A stretch of DNA of 64,000 nucleotides from Odoribacter sp. Z80 (GTDB lineage: Bacteria > Bacteroidota > Bacteroidia > Bacteroidales > Marinifilaceae), in NCBI RefSeq assembly GCF_009935865.1, contig NZ_QWEL01000001.1, positions 362,905 through 426,904 on the forward strand, read 5' to 3'. Positions 55,728-64,000 of the stretch are shown piece by piece (positions within the stretch are counted from its first letter, which is position 1; each line of letters starts with the position of its first letter). The position numbers and the translations under genes were made by a program. A model generated the notes under the pieces. The model did not search any database. It had not been told where the DNA came from and was given only the letters and a program-made list of their open reading frames with translations.

Positions 55728-56569
55728 GATTTCCCAAACTGATAAAGCATCCGTATTTCTTCCGTCCATCTTTCCTCATCCGGCGTTTCCAGAATCAAAG
55801 GAATATCGTCAAACCGCGAATCCTGCATAATCCAACGGAAAGTGTCTAATCCCAACTCCCCCTGGCCTATCACTTCATGACGGTCCACACGAGAACCCAG
55901 GCCTTTCTTCGAATCATTCAAATGCATGCCTTTCAAATACTGAAAACCAACCACATTCCCAAAATGCTCGAAAGTATCCTGAAAACCGCTTTCGCTTTTT
56001 AAATCATACCCCGCAGCAAACGCATGACAAGTATCAATACACACCCCGACACGGGATTTATCCTCCACCCGCTCAATGATATAAGCCAGTTGCTCAAAAC
56101 TATATCCTAAATTTGATCCTTGTCCGGCAGTGTTCTCAATCACAGCACAAACACTTGTCGTCTTATCCAACGTCCGGTTTATCGACTCAGCAATCAACCT
56201 CAGGCAATCCTCATCACTGATTTTTTTCAGGGAACTGCCCGGATGAAAATTCAGTAACTTCAAACCGAGTTGCTCACAACGCAACATCTCATCCAAAAAA
56301 GCTGCCCGGGATTTTTCCAGGGCATCCGGATCGGGATTGCCTAAATTAATCAGGTAACTGTCGTGTGGCAATATGTGACTGGCATCATATCCCAACTCCC
56401 GGCACCGCTGATGAAACAACTCCACATTATTCGCCGTATAAGGTGCCGCAGCCCATTGACGCTGGTTCTTTGTAAACAAAGCAAAAGCCTTGGCTCCTAT
56501 CCGATGGGCATTTAACGGTGCATTTTCTACACCCCCGGTTGTCGATACATGAGCTCCTACGTATTTCAT
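55724..56569 (-). CDS. nfo: Endonuclease IV
   Basis: AP endonuclease of base-excision repair, 281 residues, TIM barrel with three metal ions. Signature stretches: [18 protein letters not shown], the LNFHPGSS ligand His, [55 protein letters not shown], and PLILETP with the final Glu ligand. All expected metal ligands are present. Confidence 0.97.
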   Translation of the reverse strand: MKYVGAHVSTTGGVENAPLNAHRIGAKAFALFTKNQRQWAAAPYTANNVELFHQRCRELGYDASHILPHDSYLINLGNPDPDALEKSRAAFLDEMLRCEQLGLKLLNFHPGSSLKKISDEDCLRLIAESINRTLDKTTSVCAVIENTAGQGSNLGYSFEQLAYIIERVEDKSRVGVCIDTCHAFAAGYDLKSESGFQDTFEHFGNVVGFQYLKGMHLNDSKKGLGSRVDRHEVIGQGELGLDTFRWIMQDSRFDDIPLILETPDEERWTEEIRMLYQFGKS

Positions 56570-56622
56570 AATTCTTCCCTTTCTCTACTAAAGTCAACGG
56601 ACCTGTTTATCAATTCTCTCTT

Positions 56623-58674
56623 TTATTTTATCAAATCCACACTTCTCTTTACAAACCGATTCAACGCTTCGCCCTTCAGCAAGCCGTTTGCCAGTAAAGC
56701 CAAGTCTATAAGTTGTCCCACAATCTTATTTTCCTTGCCATATTCTTTCAGTAAGTTTTGTTTGCGGCTCTTCAACTCATTTATCTTATCCGTATACTCC
56801 TTTTTTCTGTCTTTGTCTACCTGAGGAATCTCTTCTTCTTTCTTATCCTTGTTCAATTCATCTATCTCAGTCCGTTTGCTTTCATTTTCTTTAATCTCAA
56901 AATCAATTGGTTCCAACTGAACAGACATCTTTTTTTGTTCATCTGCCAAAACAGATTTTACCAATTTGTGGTCAGTATTCACAACCAACGTAAACTGGTC
57001 CCCCATAGCACCATAGAATCCCATTCCCGGATTCATAGCCGCCATTTCCTTCATCCGTCGCATAAATTCGGAGCGGGTGATAATCACCGGATCAGCACTT
57101 TCTCCCAAAGCTTCAAAATTAACCATAAACATCCCTCCCTCTGTCGGTAGCTGAGCATTGAAAACATCCCGCATTTCCTCTTGCTCAGCCTCACTCCAAT
57201 CTGTATCTTTCACATCGCTCTTCGGTATCAGCTTGTCCACTACATCCGAGTCTACCCGTAAAAACTTATGATTGGCATTTTTCTGTTCCAGGTGGTTGAT
57301 GAAATGGGTATCCAACTGACCGTCCATAATCAGCACATCATACCCTTTGTCTTTGGCAGCCTGAATGTAGGTATACTGTTCCTGAACATCGGTGGCATAG
57401 AGATAGACGATGTTATTGTCTTTATCCGTCTGGTTCACCTTAACCAGATTCTCATACTCTTCCAAAGTAAAATATTTTCCTTCGGTGTCTTTCAGCAAAA
57501 CAATAGAATTAGCACGCTCGGCAAACTTCTCATCCGTCAGCATGCCATATTGAATAAATACTTTCAGATCGTCCCATTTTTTCTCATAATCCTCCCGGCT
57601 ATTCTTAAAAATATCGGTCAGGCTGTCAGCCACTTTTTTAGTGATATGGCTGGAAATCTTTTTCACGTTCCGGTCGCTTTGCAAATAAGAGCGGGAAACG
57701 TTCAGGGGAATATCCGGCGAATCGATTACCCCATGCAATAGAGTAAGGTATTCGGGAACAATTCCTTCCACCGAATCGGAAACGAAAACCTGATTGCTGT
57801 ATAATTGAATTTTGTTTTTCTGAATTTCAAACTTGTTGTCGATTTTCGGGAAATAGAGGATACCGGTCAGGTTGAACGGATAATCTACATTCAAATGAAT
57901 ATGGAACAAGGGATCCTGAGCCATGGGATACAACTCATGGTAAAATTTCAGGTAATCTTCTTCTTTCAGTTCAGCAGGCTTCCGCGTCCACAATGGAGTA
58001 GTGTCGTTGATGATATTGTCTTCGTCGGTATCCACCTGTTTACCGTCTTTCCATTCTTTCTTTTTACCGAACACAATTTCTATCGGAAGGAATTTGCAAT
58101 ATTTTGTCAGTAACTCCTGAATTTTGCTATCTTCGAGAAAGTCTTTCTCTTCCTCGCTGATATACATGATAATATCTGTACCGTGCTCTGCTTTTTCTGT
58201 ATTTTCAAGCGTATATTCGGTGTCCCCCTCACCTGTCCACTTCACGGCTTGCGCCCCTTCTTTATAGGATTTGGTCACGATCTCTACTTTATCGCTCACC
58301 ATAAAGGCCGAATAGAATCCCAACCCGAAATGCCCGATAATCGTAGCTGCATCGTCTTTGTGTTTTTCCAGGAATTCCTCCGCACCTGAGAAAGCGATCT
58401 GGTTGATGTATTTCTCCACCTCTTCCTGAGTCATACCGATACCACTATCGGAAACTGTCAAAGTTCCTGCCTCTTTGTCAGCTTTTACCCGTACACGCAG
58501 ATTAGAAACATCTCCTTTAAATTCTCCCGAAGAGGCCAGCACTTTCAGTTTTTGAGTTGCATCCACCGCATTCGACACAATTTCTCGAAGAAATATTTCG
58601 TGATCGGAATAAAGAAACTTTTTGATAATCGGAAATAAATTCTGGGTTGAAACACCTATTTTTCCTGTAGCCAT
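56623..58674 (-). CDS. htpG: Molecular chaperone HtpG (Hsp90)
   Basis: ATP-dependent chaperone of 683 residues, cytoplasmic, longer than E. coli HtpG (624). The N-terminal GHKL ATPase has EIVSNAVDATQKL, VSDSGIGMTQEEV and IGHFGLGFYSAF. The middle domain has the catalytic Arg region SRSYLQSDRNVKKI. The C-terminal dimerisation domain carries an extra charged stretch (DELNKDKKEEEIPQVDKDRKKEY). I found no CIRCE-type heat-shock repeat upstream. Confidence 0.97.
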   Translation of the reverse strand: MATGKIGVSTQNLFPIIKKFLYSDHEIFLREIVSNAVDATQKLKVLASSGEFKGDVSNLRVRVKADKEAGTLTVSDSGIGMTQEEVEKYINQIAFSGAEEFLEKHKDDAATIIGHFGLGFYSAFMVSDKVEIVTKSYKEGAQAVKWTGEGDTEYTLENTEKAEHGTDIIMYISEEEKDFLEDSKIQELLTKYCKFLPIEIVFGKKKEWKDGKQVDTDEDNIINDTTPLWTRKPAELKEEDYLKFYHELYPMAQDPLFHIHLNVDYPFNLTGILYFPKIDNKFEIQKNKIQLYSNQVFVSDSVEGIVPEYLTLLHGVIDSPDIPLNVSRSYLQSDRNVKKISSHITKKVADSLTDIFKNSREDYEKKWDDLKVFIQYGMLTDEKFAERANSIVLLKDTEGKYFTLEEYENLVKVNQTDKDNNIVYLYATDVQEQYTYIQAAKDKGYDVLIMDGQLDTHFINHLEQKNANHKFLRVDSDVVDKLIPKSDVKDTDWSEAEQEEMRDVFNAQLPTEGGMFMVNFEALGESADPVIITRSEFMRRMKEMAAMNPGMGFYGAMGDQFTLVVNTDHKLVKSVLADEQKKMSVQLEPIDFEIKENESKRTEIDELNKDKKEEEIPQVDKDRKKEYTDKINELKSRKQNLLKEYGKENKIVGQLIDLALLANGLLKGEALNRFVKRSVDLIK

Positions 58675-58974
58675 AGTGTTGTATTTTTAGTTATTGAATT
58701 TCGATTTTACGCTACAATTTTCACAATAGTTGTGCCAAAGCGAATAAAATGACAAAAAGACAGTCTGCCCGCAAATAACAATACTCGAACACAAAAGTAT
58801 TCCAATAGTACGAATTCGATGGATATTCTCTGTATACCAATTCCTGAAGCTGCCCGTTTTCATCACAGGTATAACAAATCCGGACCTTTCAGACCTTTTC
58901 AGCCAAATACAAAATTAAGCATTTAAACGTAATAAAAAATCATAGAAAATCGTTTTCTTCGTGCCAGATATATC
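58675..58974. other. 300-base divergent intergenic region between htpG and yeiH
   Basis: No gene of normal size. It must hold the promoters of both flanking genes, but I see only one good -7 box (TACTTTTG, minus strand, 58792-58799), with no matching -33. A minus-strand frame at 58721-58888 encodes a protein-like stretch (CDENGQLQELVYREYPSN) with no credible start codon, and another minus-strand frame of 59 codons overlaps it. These may be decayed gene remains or chance. Confidence 0.4.
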
Positions 58975-60285
58975 ATGATAAAATTAACCAATATCCTTCA
59001 AATGAAAAATTGGCTTACACAATTCAAACACGAAGACTGGGTAGTCGTTGCCGTCAGTATTCTGCTACTCGCTATGTCCGTTATCATACCTTCGCATTTA
59101 CCTCAGATTCCCAAACAGCTAACCACATGGACAGATTTCAGTAATGCCATTCAATTATTTGTCATTGTTCTCATTATCTTCTATTTAGGGTGGATTATGC
59201 TGGGACGTCCCTTGAAAGGATTGATTTTATCCTTACTGGCTATTTTCGGCATCTCCCTGATAGCACAAATTACTGCAGCTATTCCCCAGGTATCTTATTA
59301 TGGTTTCGAATCGGTGTTTTTCTCCGTTATCTTAGGATTGATTATCCGGAATGTCTTTTATATTCCCAACTGGATGAAACCGGCTATCCAAAGCGAGTTT
59401 TTCATCAAAATCGGCGTAGTATGTCTGGGCGCGACTATACTGTTCAGCGATGTCATGAAATCGGGCGCAATGGGACTGATACAAGCCGTTCTGGTTGTCA
59501 GTATTGTCTGGTTTTTCGCTTATTTTATTTCCCGCCGGATGAAAGTAGACCAACGTTCCGCCATGATTTTATCCAGCGGTGTTTCCATCTGCGGTGTTTC
59601 TGCCTGCATCACGGCAGCCCGAGTGGCCGGCGGAGACGATAAGAAATTGTCTTATATCGTGTCTTTAGTACTTATTATCGTGGTTCCGATGATTTACCTG
59701 ATGCCTTGGCTGGCTCAGGTTCTTTTGCCCCGCTTATTTGATAATCCTCAGGTAGTACAGGAAGTTGCCGGAGCCTGGATCGGCGGAACAATCGACACCA
59801 CCAGCGGCGTAGCCGCCTCCAGCGCAATCGTCAGCGAGCTTTCCAATCAACATGCCGTCATCATCAAGGGCGCACAAAACGTACTGATTGGCTTTGTTGC
59901 CTTCTTCATTGCGCTTTATCTGTCTACACGGGGAGAAAAAAACAGCCATTCACCCTCCTTAGACATTGTCTGGGAAAAATTTCCCAAATTCATCATCGGT
60001 TTTGTAGCTGCTTCCTTAGTGTTCAGCCTTCTTCAGACCAATGGCCTTTTCCACGTAAATCTGAAAGGGAAATTGCTCGAACCCGGAGTGGCTAAAATGT
60101 TCAGTACTCTGTTCTTCAGCCTGGCCTTCGTATGCGTAGGACTGGAAACGAGGCTTAAAGAAATCATATCACGTGAAAACCGTCATATTCTCTGGGCTTT
60201 CCTGACTGCACAGACCTTCAATATTATTGTCACTTTGGTGATTGCCTGCATCCTGTTTGGAGTGCTTAAACCTCTTTTAGGGTAA
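58975..60285 (+). CDS. YeiH/UPF0324-family membrane protein (putative sulfate exporter)
   Basis: A 436-residue polytopic inner-membrane protein with about ten transmembrane segments. The family core includes FFIKIGVVCLGATILFSDV, SSGVSICGVSACITAARV and the conserved GGTIDTTSGVAASSAIV loop. Family members are annotated as putative sulfate exporters, but direct evidence is thin. An in-frame ATG at 59002 (MKNWLTQF) is an alternative start. The 3' end overlaps the convergent aconitase-family gene by 9 bases. Confidence 0.87.
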   Translation: MIKLTNILQMKNWLTQFKHEDWVVVAVSILLLAMSVIIPSHLPQIPKQLTTWTDFSNAIQLFVIVLIIFYLGWIMLGRPLKGLILSLLAIFGISLIAQITAAIPQVSYYGFESVFFSVILGLIIRNVFYIPNWMKPAIQSEFFIKIGVVCLGATILFSDVMKSGAMGLIQAVLVVSIVWFFAYFISRRMKVDQRSAMILSSGVSICGVSACITAARVAGGDDKKLSYIVSLVLIIVVPMIYLMPWLAQVLLPRLFDNPQVVQEVAGAWIGGTIDTTSGVAASSAIVSELSNQHAVIIKGAQNVLIGFVAFFIALYLSTRGEKNSHSPSLDIVWEKFPKFIIGFVAASLVFSLLQTNGLFHVNLKGKLLEPGVAKMFSTLFFSLAFVCVGLETRLKEIISRENRHILWAFLTAQTFNIIVTLVIACILFGVLKPLLG

Positions 60286-62037
60286 AAGCAAATGTGTCAA
60301 AGCTTCCTCAAACTCCGGAGCTACATCGGGTAAATTGTACTCTTCCTGGTTCAGATATATCCGTCTGTCAGCCCAATTGAACATCAGAATATCGCCCGAA
60401 TGATACTTATCCACAATCTCCGGAGCAATAAGGATGGGTAATCCCCGATTCAAAGCCATACGGAAAAATCTCCGGTTAACGGAACGGGCTATAACGGCCA
60501 CTATTCCTGCAGCAACAAGCCCGGATGCCGCATGTTCGATCAATTTCCCACAACCGAAATCCTCTCCGACAATAAGAATCTGTCCTGTTTCCACCCGGCT
60601 AGCAAAAGTGACATCCAACCCTGCTAATAAATGTGGAAGCATACCCTTTTTATCTTCTGAAGAGATACGATATGTCCACTGCTCAGCAAACAACTGCTCA
60701 GTGGTAATGTGGTCTATCTCCTTATAATTCCATACGTTTCCGAACAAGCGATTGTCGAAATCATGAACAGAAACAGGCTCTGCCGGAACAGACCAATAGG
60801 GATAAACCGCTTCCCTCTCTTCAGCCGGCGAGGTTAACACTCCTGTCAAAGCTGTCATGGCTATAGTCGCCGGCGAAGCCACATATTTTTCTACCCCAAA
60901 CGAAAACATACGTTGCTGAGAATTACTGTTCGTGGAAGTCAGATAACGCCGGGTATCAGCCAGAACCATAGAACTGCTTCCTAAGCAAGCACCGCAACTC
61001 GCTCCAAGCACCGCAGCTCCCGACTTGAATATCATATCAACCAATCCCTCTTCTATGGCCTGCATATAAATCTCACGGGAAGCCGGAACAACCGACAATT
61101 GGAATCCCGGGGCTAACTTTTTATCTTTTAAAATATGGGCTACAACCCGCATATCTTCTATCCTTCCGGTACCACATGCACCGATTGATCCTTGCTGTAC
61201 AGACAATGCTCCCCATTCGCGGACACTTTTAACCTCCGTATGAAGACCTACTGACATGGCCAAAGGCATTACACCCGACAAATCAATTTCAAACTCCCGT
61301 TTATAAGCAGCATTAGCATCTGCCCAAACTCCTTGTACTGCATAGTCTCCGAAATAATCAGCCAAAGCATCATCAGGGGGAAATACGGCACTTTTCACCC
61401 CTATCTCAGCAGATACATTCGCAATAGTCATCCGGTCAGCAATGGATAAAGTACGGACTCCTTCTCCGTGATACTCCAAACAAGTGTACCCCACATGTTC
61501 ATTCTGTAACATACCTATAATCCAGAGAGCCAAATCTTTTGCATATACTCCCTCCGGTAAACTGTTCCTCAAGACAATCTTTACTGTTTCAGGAACCCGG
61601 AACCACATCTTCCCTGTTTTCCACAAAACAGCCGTTTCCGTTTTATTCAACCCCACTGCCAAACAGTTAAACGCCCCGGCAGTACAAGTATGACTATCGT
61701 TACCGGCAATCAACATCCCCTCTTTTACCTGTTCTGCTAATAACTGATGGCAAATTCCTTTGTCGCAATCGAAAAAACGGCCGGCTTGCTGCTCCTCCAT
61801 AAAATGATGGATAGAATTATAATCCCGAATCAATTCTTCGGTCGTACCGGTCATTTTCCGGTCAAGTACGACCATCAGCTTTTCAGGATACTTTACCACC
61901 TTTCCACCCATCCTCTCGAATAACTTTTTTATACGGGCCGAATTATCATGACTCAATACCAAATCAGGTTCACGGCATACAATACTCCCGGCAGAAGCAT
62001 TCAAAAGCTTTTCAACAAAAGTTCTTCCTGTTTTCAT
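60277..62037 (-). CDS. Aconitase-family hydro-lyase with fused large and small (LeuC-LeuD-like) subunits
   Basis: 586 residues: a LeuC-like domain (about 1-410), then a swivelling LeuD-like domain (about 415-586). The [4Fe-4S] ligands C288, C348 and C351 keep the 60- and 3-residue spacing of LeuC. The small domain keeps FGCG...EHA, but the usual Ser-Ser-Arg before EHA is K498-L499-I500, and the NRNF-type loop reads TNSNSQQRM. Those residues include the catalytic base and a substrate Arg in aconitase, so this may act on another substrate or be non-catalytic. No leuA or leuB is nearby. Confidence 0.82.
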   Translation of the reverse strand: MKTGRTFVEKLLNASAGSIVCREPDLVLSHDNSARIKKLFERMGGKVVKYPEKLMVVLDRKMTGTTEELIRDYNSIHHFMEEQQAGRFFDCDKGICHQLLAEQVKEGMLIAGNDSHTCTAGAFNCLAVGLNKTETAVLWKTGKMWFRVPETVKIVLRNSLPEGVYAKDLALWIIGMLQNEHVGYTCLEYHGEGVRTLSIADRMTIANVSAEIGVKSAVFPPDDALADYFGDYAVQGVWADANAAYKREFEIDLSGVMPLAMSVGLHTEVKSVREWGALSVQQGSIGACGTGRIEDMRVVAHILKDKKLAPGFQLSVVPASREIYMQAIEEGLVDMIFKSGAAVLGASCGACLGSSSMVLADTRRYLTSTNSNSQQRMFSFGVEKYVASPATIAMTALTGVLTSPAEEREAVYPYWSVPAEPVSVHDFDNRLFGNVWNYKEIDHITTEQLFAEQWTYRISSEDKKGMLPHLLAGLDVTFASRVETGQILIVGEDFGCGKLIEHAASGLVAAGIVAVIARSVNRRFFRMALNRGLPILIAPEIVDKYHSGDILMFNWADRRIYLNQEEYNLPDVAPEFEEALTHLLLP

Positions 62038-62051
62038 AGGTACATATAATA

Positions 62052-62098
62052 ACTGATGTACTAATATACTAATAAAAATTAGTAATTAGTACATCAGT
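62052..62098. repeat. Long near-perfect hairpin
   Basis: A 22-base arm (ACTGATGTACTAATATACTAAT, 62052-62073) pairs with a 21-base arm (62078-62098) with a single bulged base, around an AAAA loop. It fills most of the 90-base gap between the lipoprotein gene and the aconitase-family gene, both on the minus strand. No T-run follows on either strand, so it is a poor terminator; an operator, an RNA processing site or a repeat element is possible. Confidence 0.75.
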
Positions 62099-62127
62099 AC
62101 CTGCATTTTTATATCTCACTAAACCTG

Positions 62128-63606
62128 TTAGTCAATATCCAACACCACCTTATAGGTCTTACCAGGCTCAAAATCCGCATTATAAACCAACAGAAAATTC
62201 TCGTCAAGAGCCACTTTCCATTCCTGTCCGTCGGCCAGACGAGGATTTTTCAAACGCTCAGGAAAAAAATAACTGAACGGCAAATCCTTCACATGCTCCT
62301 CCTTGAAATGATCTCCTTTCATTCTTTCCAGGTTAAAATTCTCCTGAGTAGTAATGGTGACAATACATTGCTTTCCTTTTATCTCCGAAGCGACTGTAAA
62401 ATCATGTTCTTCCGGTATTTCCTGCAAACGAACGTCCCACTTCGGATCACCATAGTAAGCCAATACATCCCGGTCATGTAAAAATCCCAGCATATCAAGT
62501 GACGCTTCTATTCCCAGCGAATCCTTTATTAATTGAGTTCCTGCCTGAAATTCATCGGACGCATCATAAGGATATTCCAGATCAGTAAACCGGGGATTCC
62601 ATTGCACCAACTGATTCATCATATCCTGCTGATTCAGGTAAAAAGCTTCGGCTATTGTATAACGGCCCGGCGTTGTCAACCAATATTTCAGTCCTCCCCA
62701 GCCATTACGGCCATACCAGGTAGTTACCACATACCCGACTAAAGTAGCCGCATGGGCACTGTTCATCCAGGCTACTGCCATACTCTCTTTCGTATTATTT
62801 ACATTAGCGATCAAACAATTTCCTATAGGCAGATAAACCCTTCGCTTCCCGCTCTCCGTCAAGTTCCGGGGAGCTCCGGGAAAATCCATGTATAATACTC
62901 CAGACTGAGACTTGATATTACCCAAAGAAAAAGGCATTTCCAGGTTCCGTTCCGTTGCATGGGCAGCCGTCACAATCAAATCCGGATCATATTCCGCATA
63001 AATATCATAAAAAGTCTGCATCTCATCCACCGGATTTACCCGGCTATTATTCTTCTTGTCTGCCGGCAACTGATAAGTGACTACACTGTCCCCTTTTGCT
63101 TTCTTCTCTCCCCACAATCCCATCCGATGGTCATCCACCCAGGCGAAACGGTCAAACCATTTACCACTGTGTAACTCCATAATGGAAGCAACGGCATCTT
63201 TAATCACCAAAGGTTCCGTACTGTTATTCACCATTTCCATGGCAGCCCCAGCATCATATCCTGTTATAATCCCCCACAGGAAATCCGCATATTTATCCTC
63301 ATCTATCTGCCGGCTCAGCCGGTTTAACCCGATAACATAATCCCGGCCCAGATTTTCCGGTTTCTCCACCACTGCAACATAGCGCGGATTCAATTGCTTC
63401 AACGAAGGCAATAACTCGTCCGGATGATGACGATACGCCAACAATACAGCTTCATGCTTAGCTCTTAACGTCTCTGCCACCAGATTCCAGGATGAATCTT
63501 CCATCACTTCCTGACTGGCCATCACAACATACTCTGCAGTGCGGGGTGCTCCCTGACAACTAACCAGGAACAACAGAATACCCCATAACAAACGATTGAT
63601 TTTCAT
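62128..63606 (-). CDS. Lipoprotein, possibly caspase/gingipain-like fold
   Basis: 492 residues with a signal peptide and lipobox (LVSC, C17), so probably outer-membrane anchored. I cannot place it in a named family with confidence. A segment near 75-130 (RYVAVVEKPENLG...YADFLWGIITGYDA), then DPDLIVTAAHATERN with H216 and PIGNCLIANVN with C264, has the order of a clan CD Cys-His peptidase (C25-like), including the His-then-Cys spacing. The C-terminal 130 residues look like a beta-sandwich. It lies 23 bases after the ABC-F gene. Confidence 0.55.
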   Translation of the reverse strand: MKINRLLWGILLFLVSCQGAPRTAEYVVMASQEVMEDSSWNLVAETLRAKHEAVLLAYRHHPDELLPSLKQLNPRYVAVVEKPENLGRDYVIGLNRLSRQIDEDKYADFLWGIITGYDAGAAMEMVNNSTEPLVIKDAVASIMELHSGKWFDRFAWVDDHRMGLWGEKKAKGDSVVTYQLPADKKNNSRVNPVDEMQTFYDIYAEYDPDLIVTAAHATERNLEMPFSLGNIKSQSGVLYMDFPGAPRNLTESGKRRVYLPIGNCLIANVNNTKESMAVAWMNSAHAATLVGYVVTTWYGRNGWGGLKYWLTTPGRYTIAEAFYLNQQDMMNQLVQWNPRFTDLEYPYDASDEFQAGTQLIKDSLGIEASLDMLGFLHDRDVLAYYGDPKWDVRLQEIPEEHDFTVASEIKGKQCIVTITTQENFNLERMKGDHFKEEHVKDLPFSYFFPERLKNPRLADGQEWKVALDENFLLVYNADFEPGKTYKVVLDID

Positions 63607-63629
63607 ATTATTTTAATTTTAGTCCCGTT

Positions 63630-64000
<371 letters not shown>

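Noticed and set aside
58675..58974. A CIRCE-type heat-shock operator for htpG
   Set aside because: No TTAGCACTC-N9-GAGTGCTAA or close variant. The only inverted repeat nearby (CACAA-TAG-TTGTG) is too short to call.

Overview
The window looks like a chromosomal segment of a Bacteroidota bacterium, most likely order Bacteroidales. Three things point there. (1) Many genes are preceded by the Bacteroidota-type promoter: a -7 box TAnnTTTG, often with a -33 box TTTG or TTG 18-20 bases upstream, and few starts have a clear Shine-Dalgarno. (2) The protein set is typical: a long SecA (about 1,100 residues), a patatin-BamA fusion, DUF4286 beside ruvC, a periplasmic DPP IV, and lipoproteins with late lipobox cysteines. 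(3) HydF implies [FeFe] hydrogenase and an anaerobic life. A gut genus such as Odoribacter or Butyricimonas would fit, but that is a guess. I found no tRNA or rRNA gene, CRISPR array, prophage or insertion sequence. This is compact core chromosome, with several convergent gene pairs overlapping at their stop codons.

Layout. 1-7.6 kb: the N-terminal part of argS, mscS, an HdeD-like membrane protein, ispE, a periplasmic thioredoxin, a PAP2 phosphatase, a LytS-type histidine kinase and tdk. 7.6-12.5 kb: a short promoter-driven small ORF, then the minus-strand operon engB - MORN protein - xseA - xseB - dacB. 12.5-18.6 kb: the minus-strand run secA - lgt - guaD - rmuC. 18.7-27.6 kb, all minus: a small exported protein, manC-upp, rnz, rpsA, trmD, DPP IV and a nitrilase. 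27.7-37.1 kb: udk, a VanX-like dipeptidase, an acyltransferase, rplU-rpmA with a structured leader, serS, a TPR protein, DUF4286-ruvC and a class A PBP.

37.1-43.2 kb is a minus-strand envelope operon: patatin-BamA, ApbE, a second Omp85-like barrel and a ZIP transporter. 43.3-45.7 kb holds a sigma-54-activator-like response regulator with no DNA-binding domain, one base ahead of hydF. 45.7-49.4 kb: a YitT protein, a TetR regulator with a palindrome in its leader, a FabH-like synthase and an EI24/CysZ-like protein. 49.4-58.7 kb: purB, an MsbA-like exporter, a long-form queF, then nfo-yfcE-ctpA and htpG. 58.7-64 kb: a YeiH exporter, a fused aconitase-family protein lacking expected active-site residues, a caspase/gingipain-like lipoprotein candidate, and the C-terminal part of an ABC-F protein.

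Most genes serve translation, nucleotide salvage, envelope assembly, DNA repair and secretion. The least explained items are the DNA-binding-less response regulator with hydF, the divergent aconitase-like protein with its neighbouring long hairpin and lipoprotein, the double-Omp85 operon, the rplU leader, and the small transcription unit at 7.8-8.1 kb.
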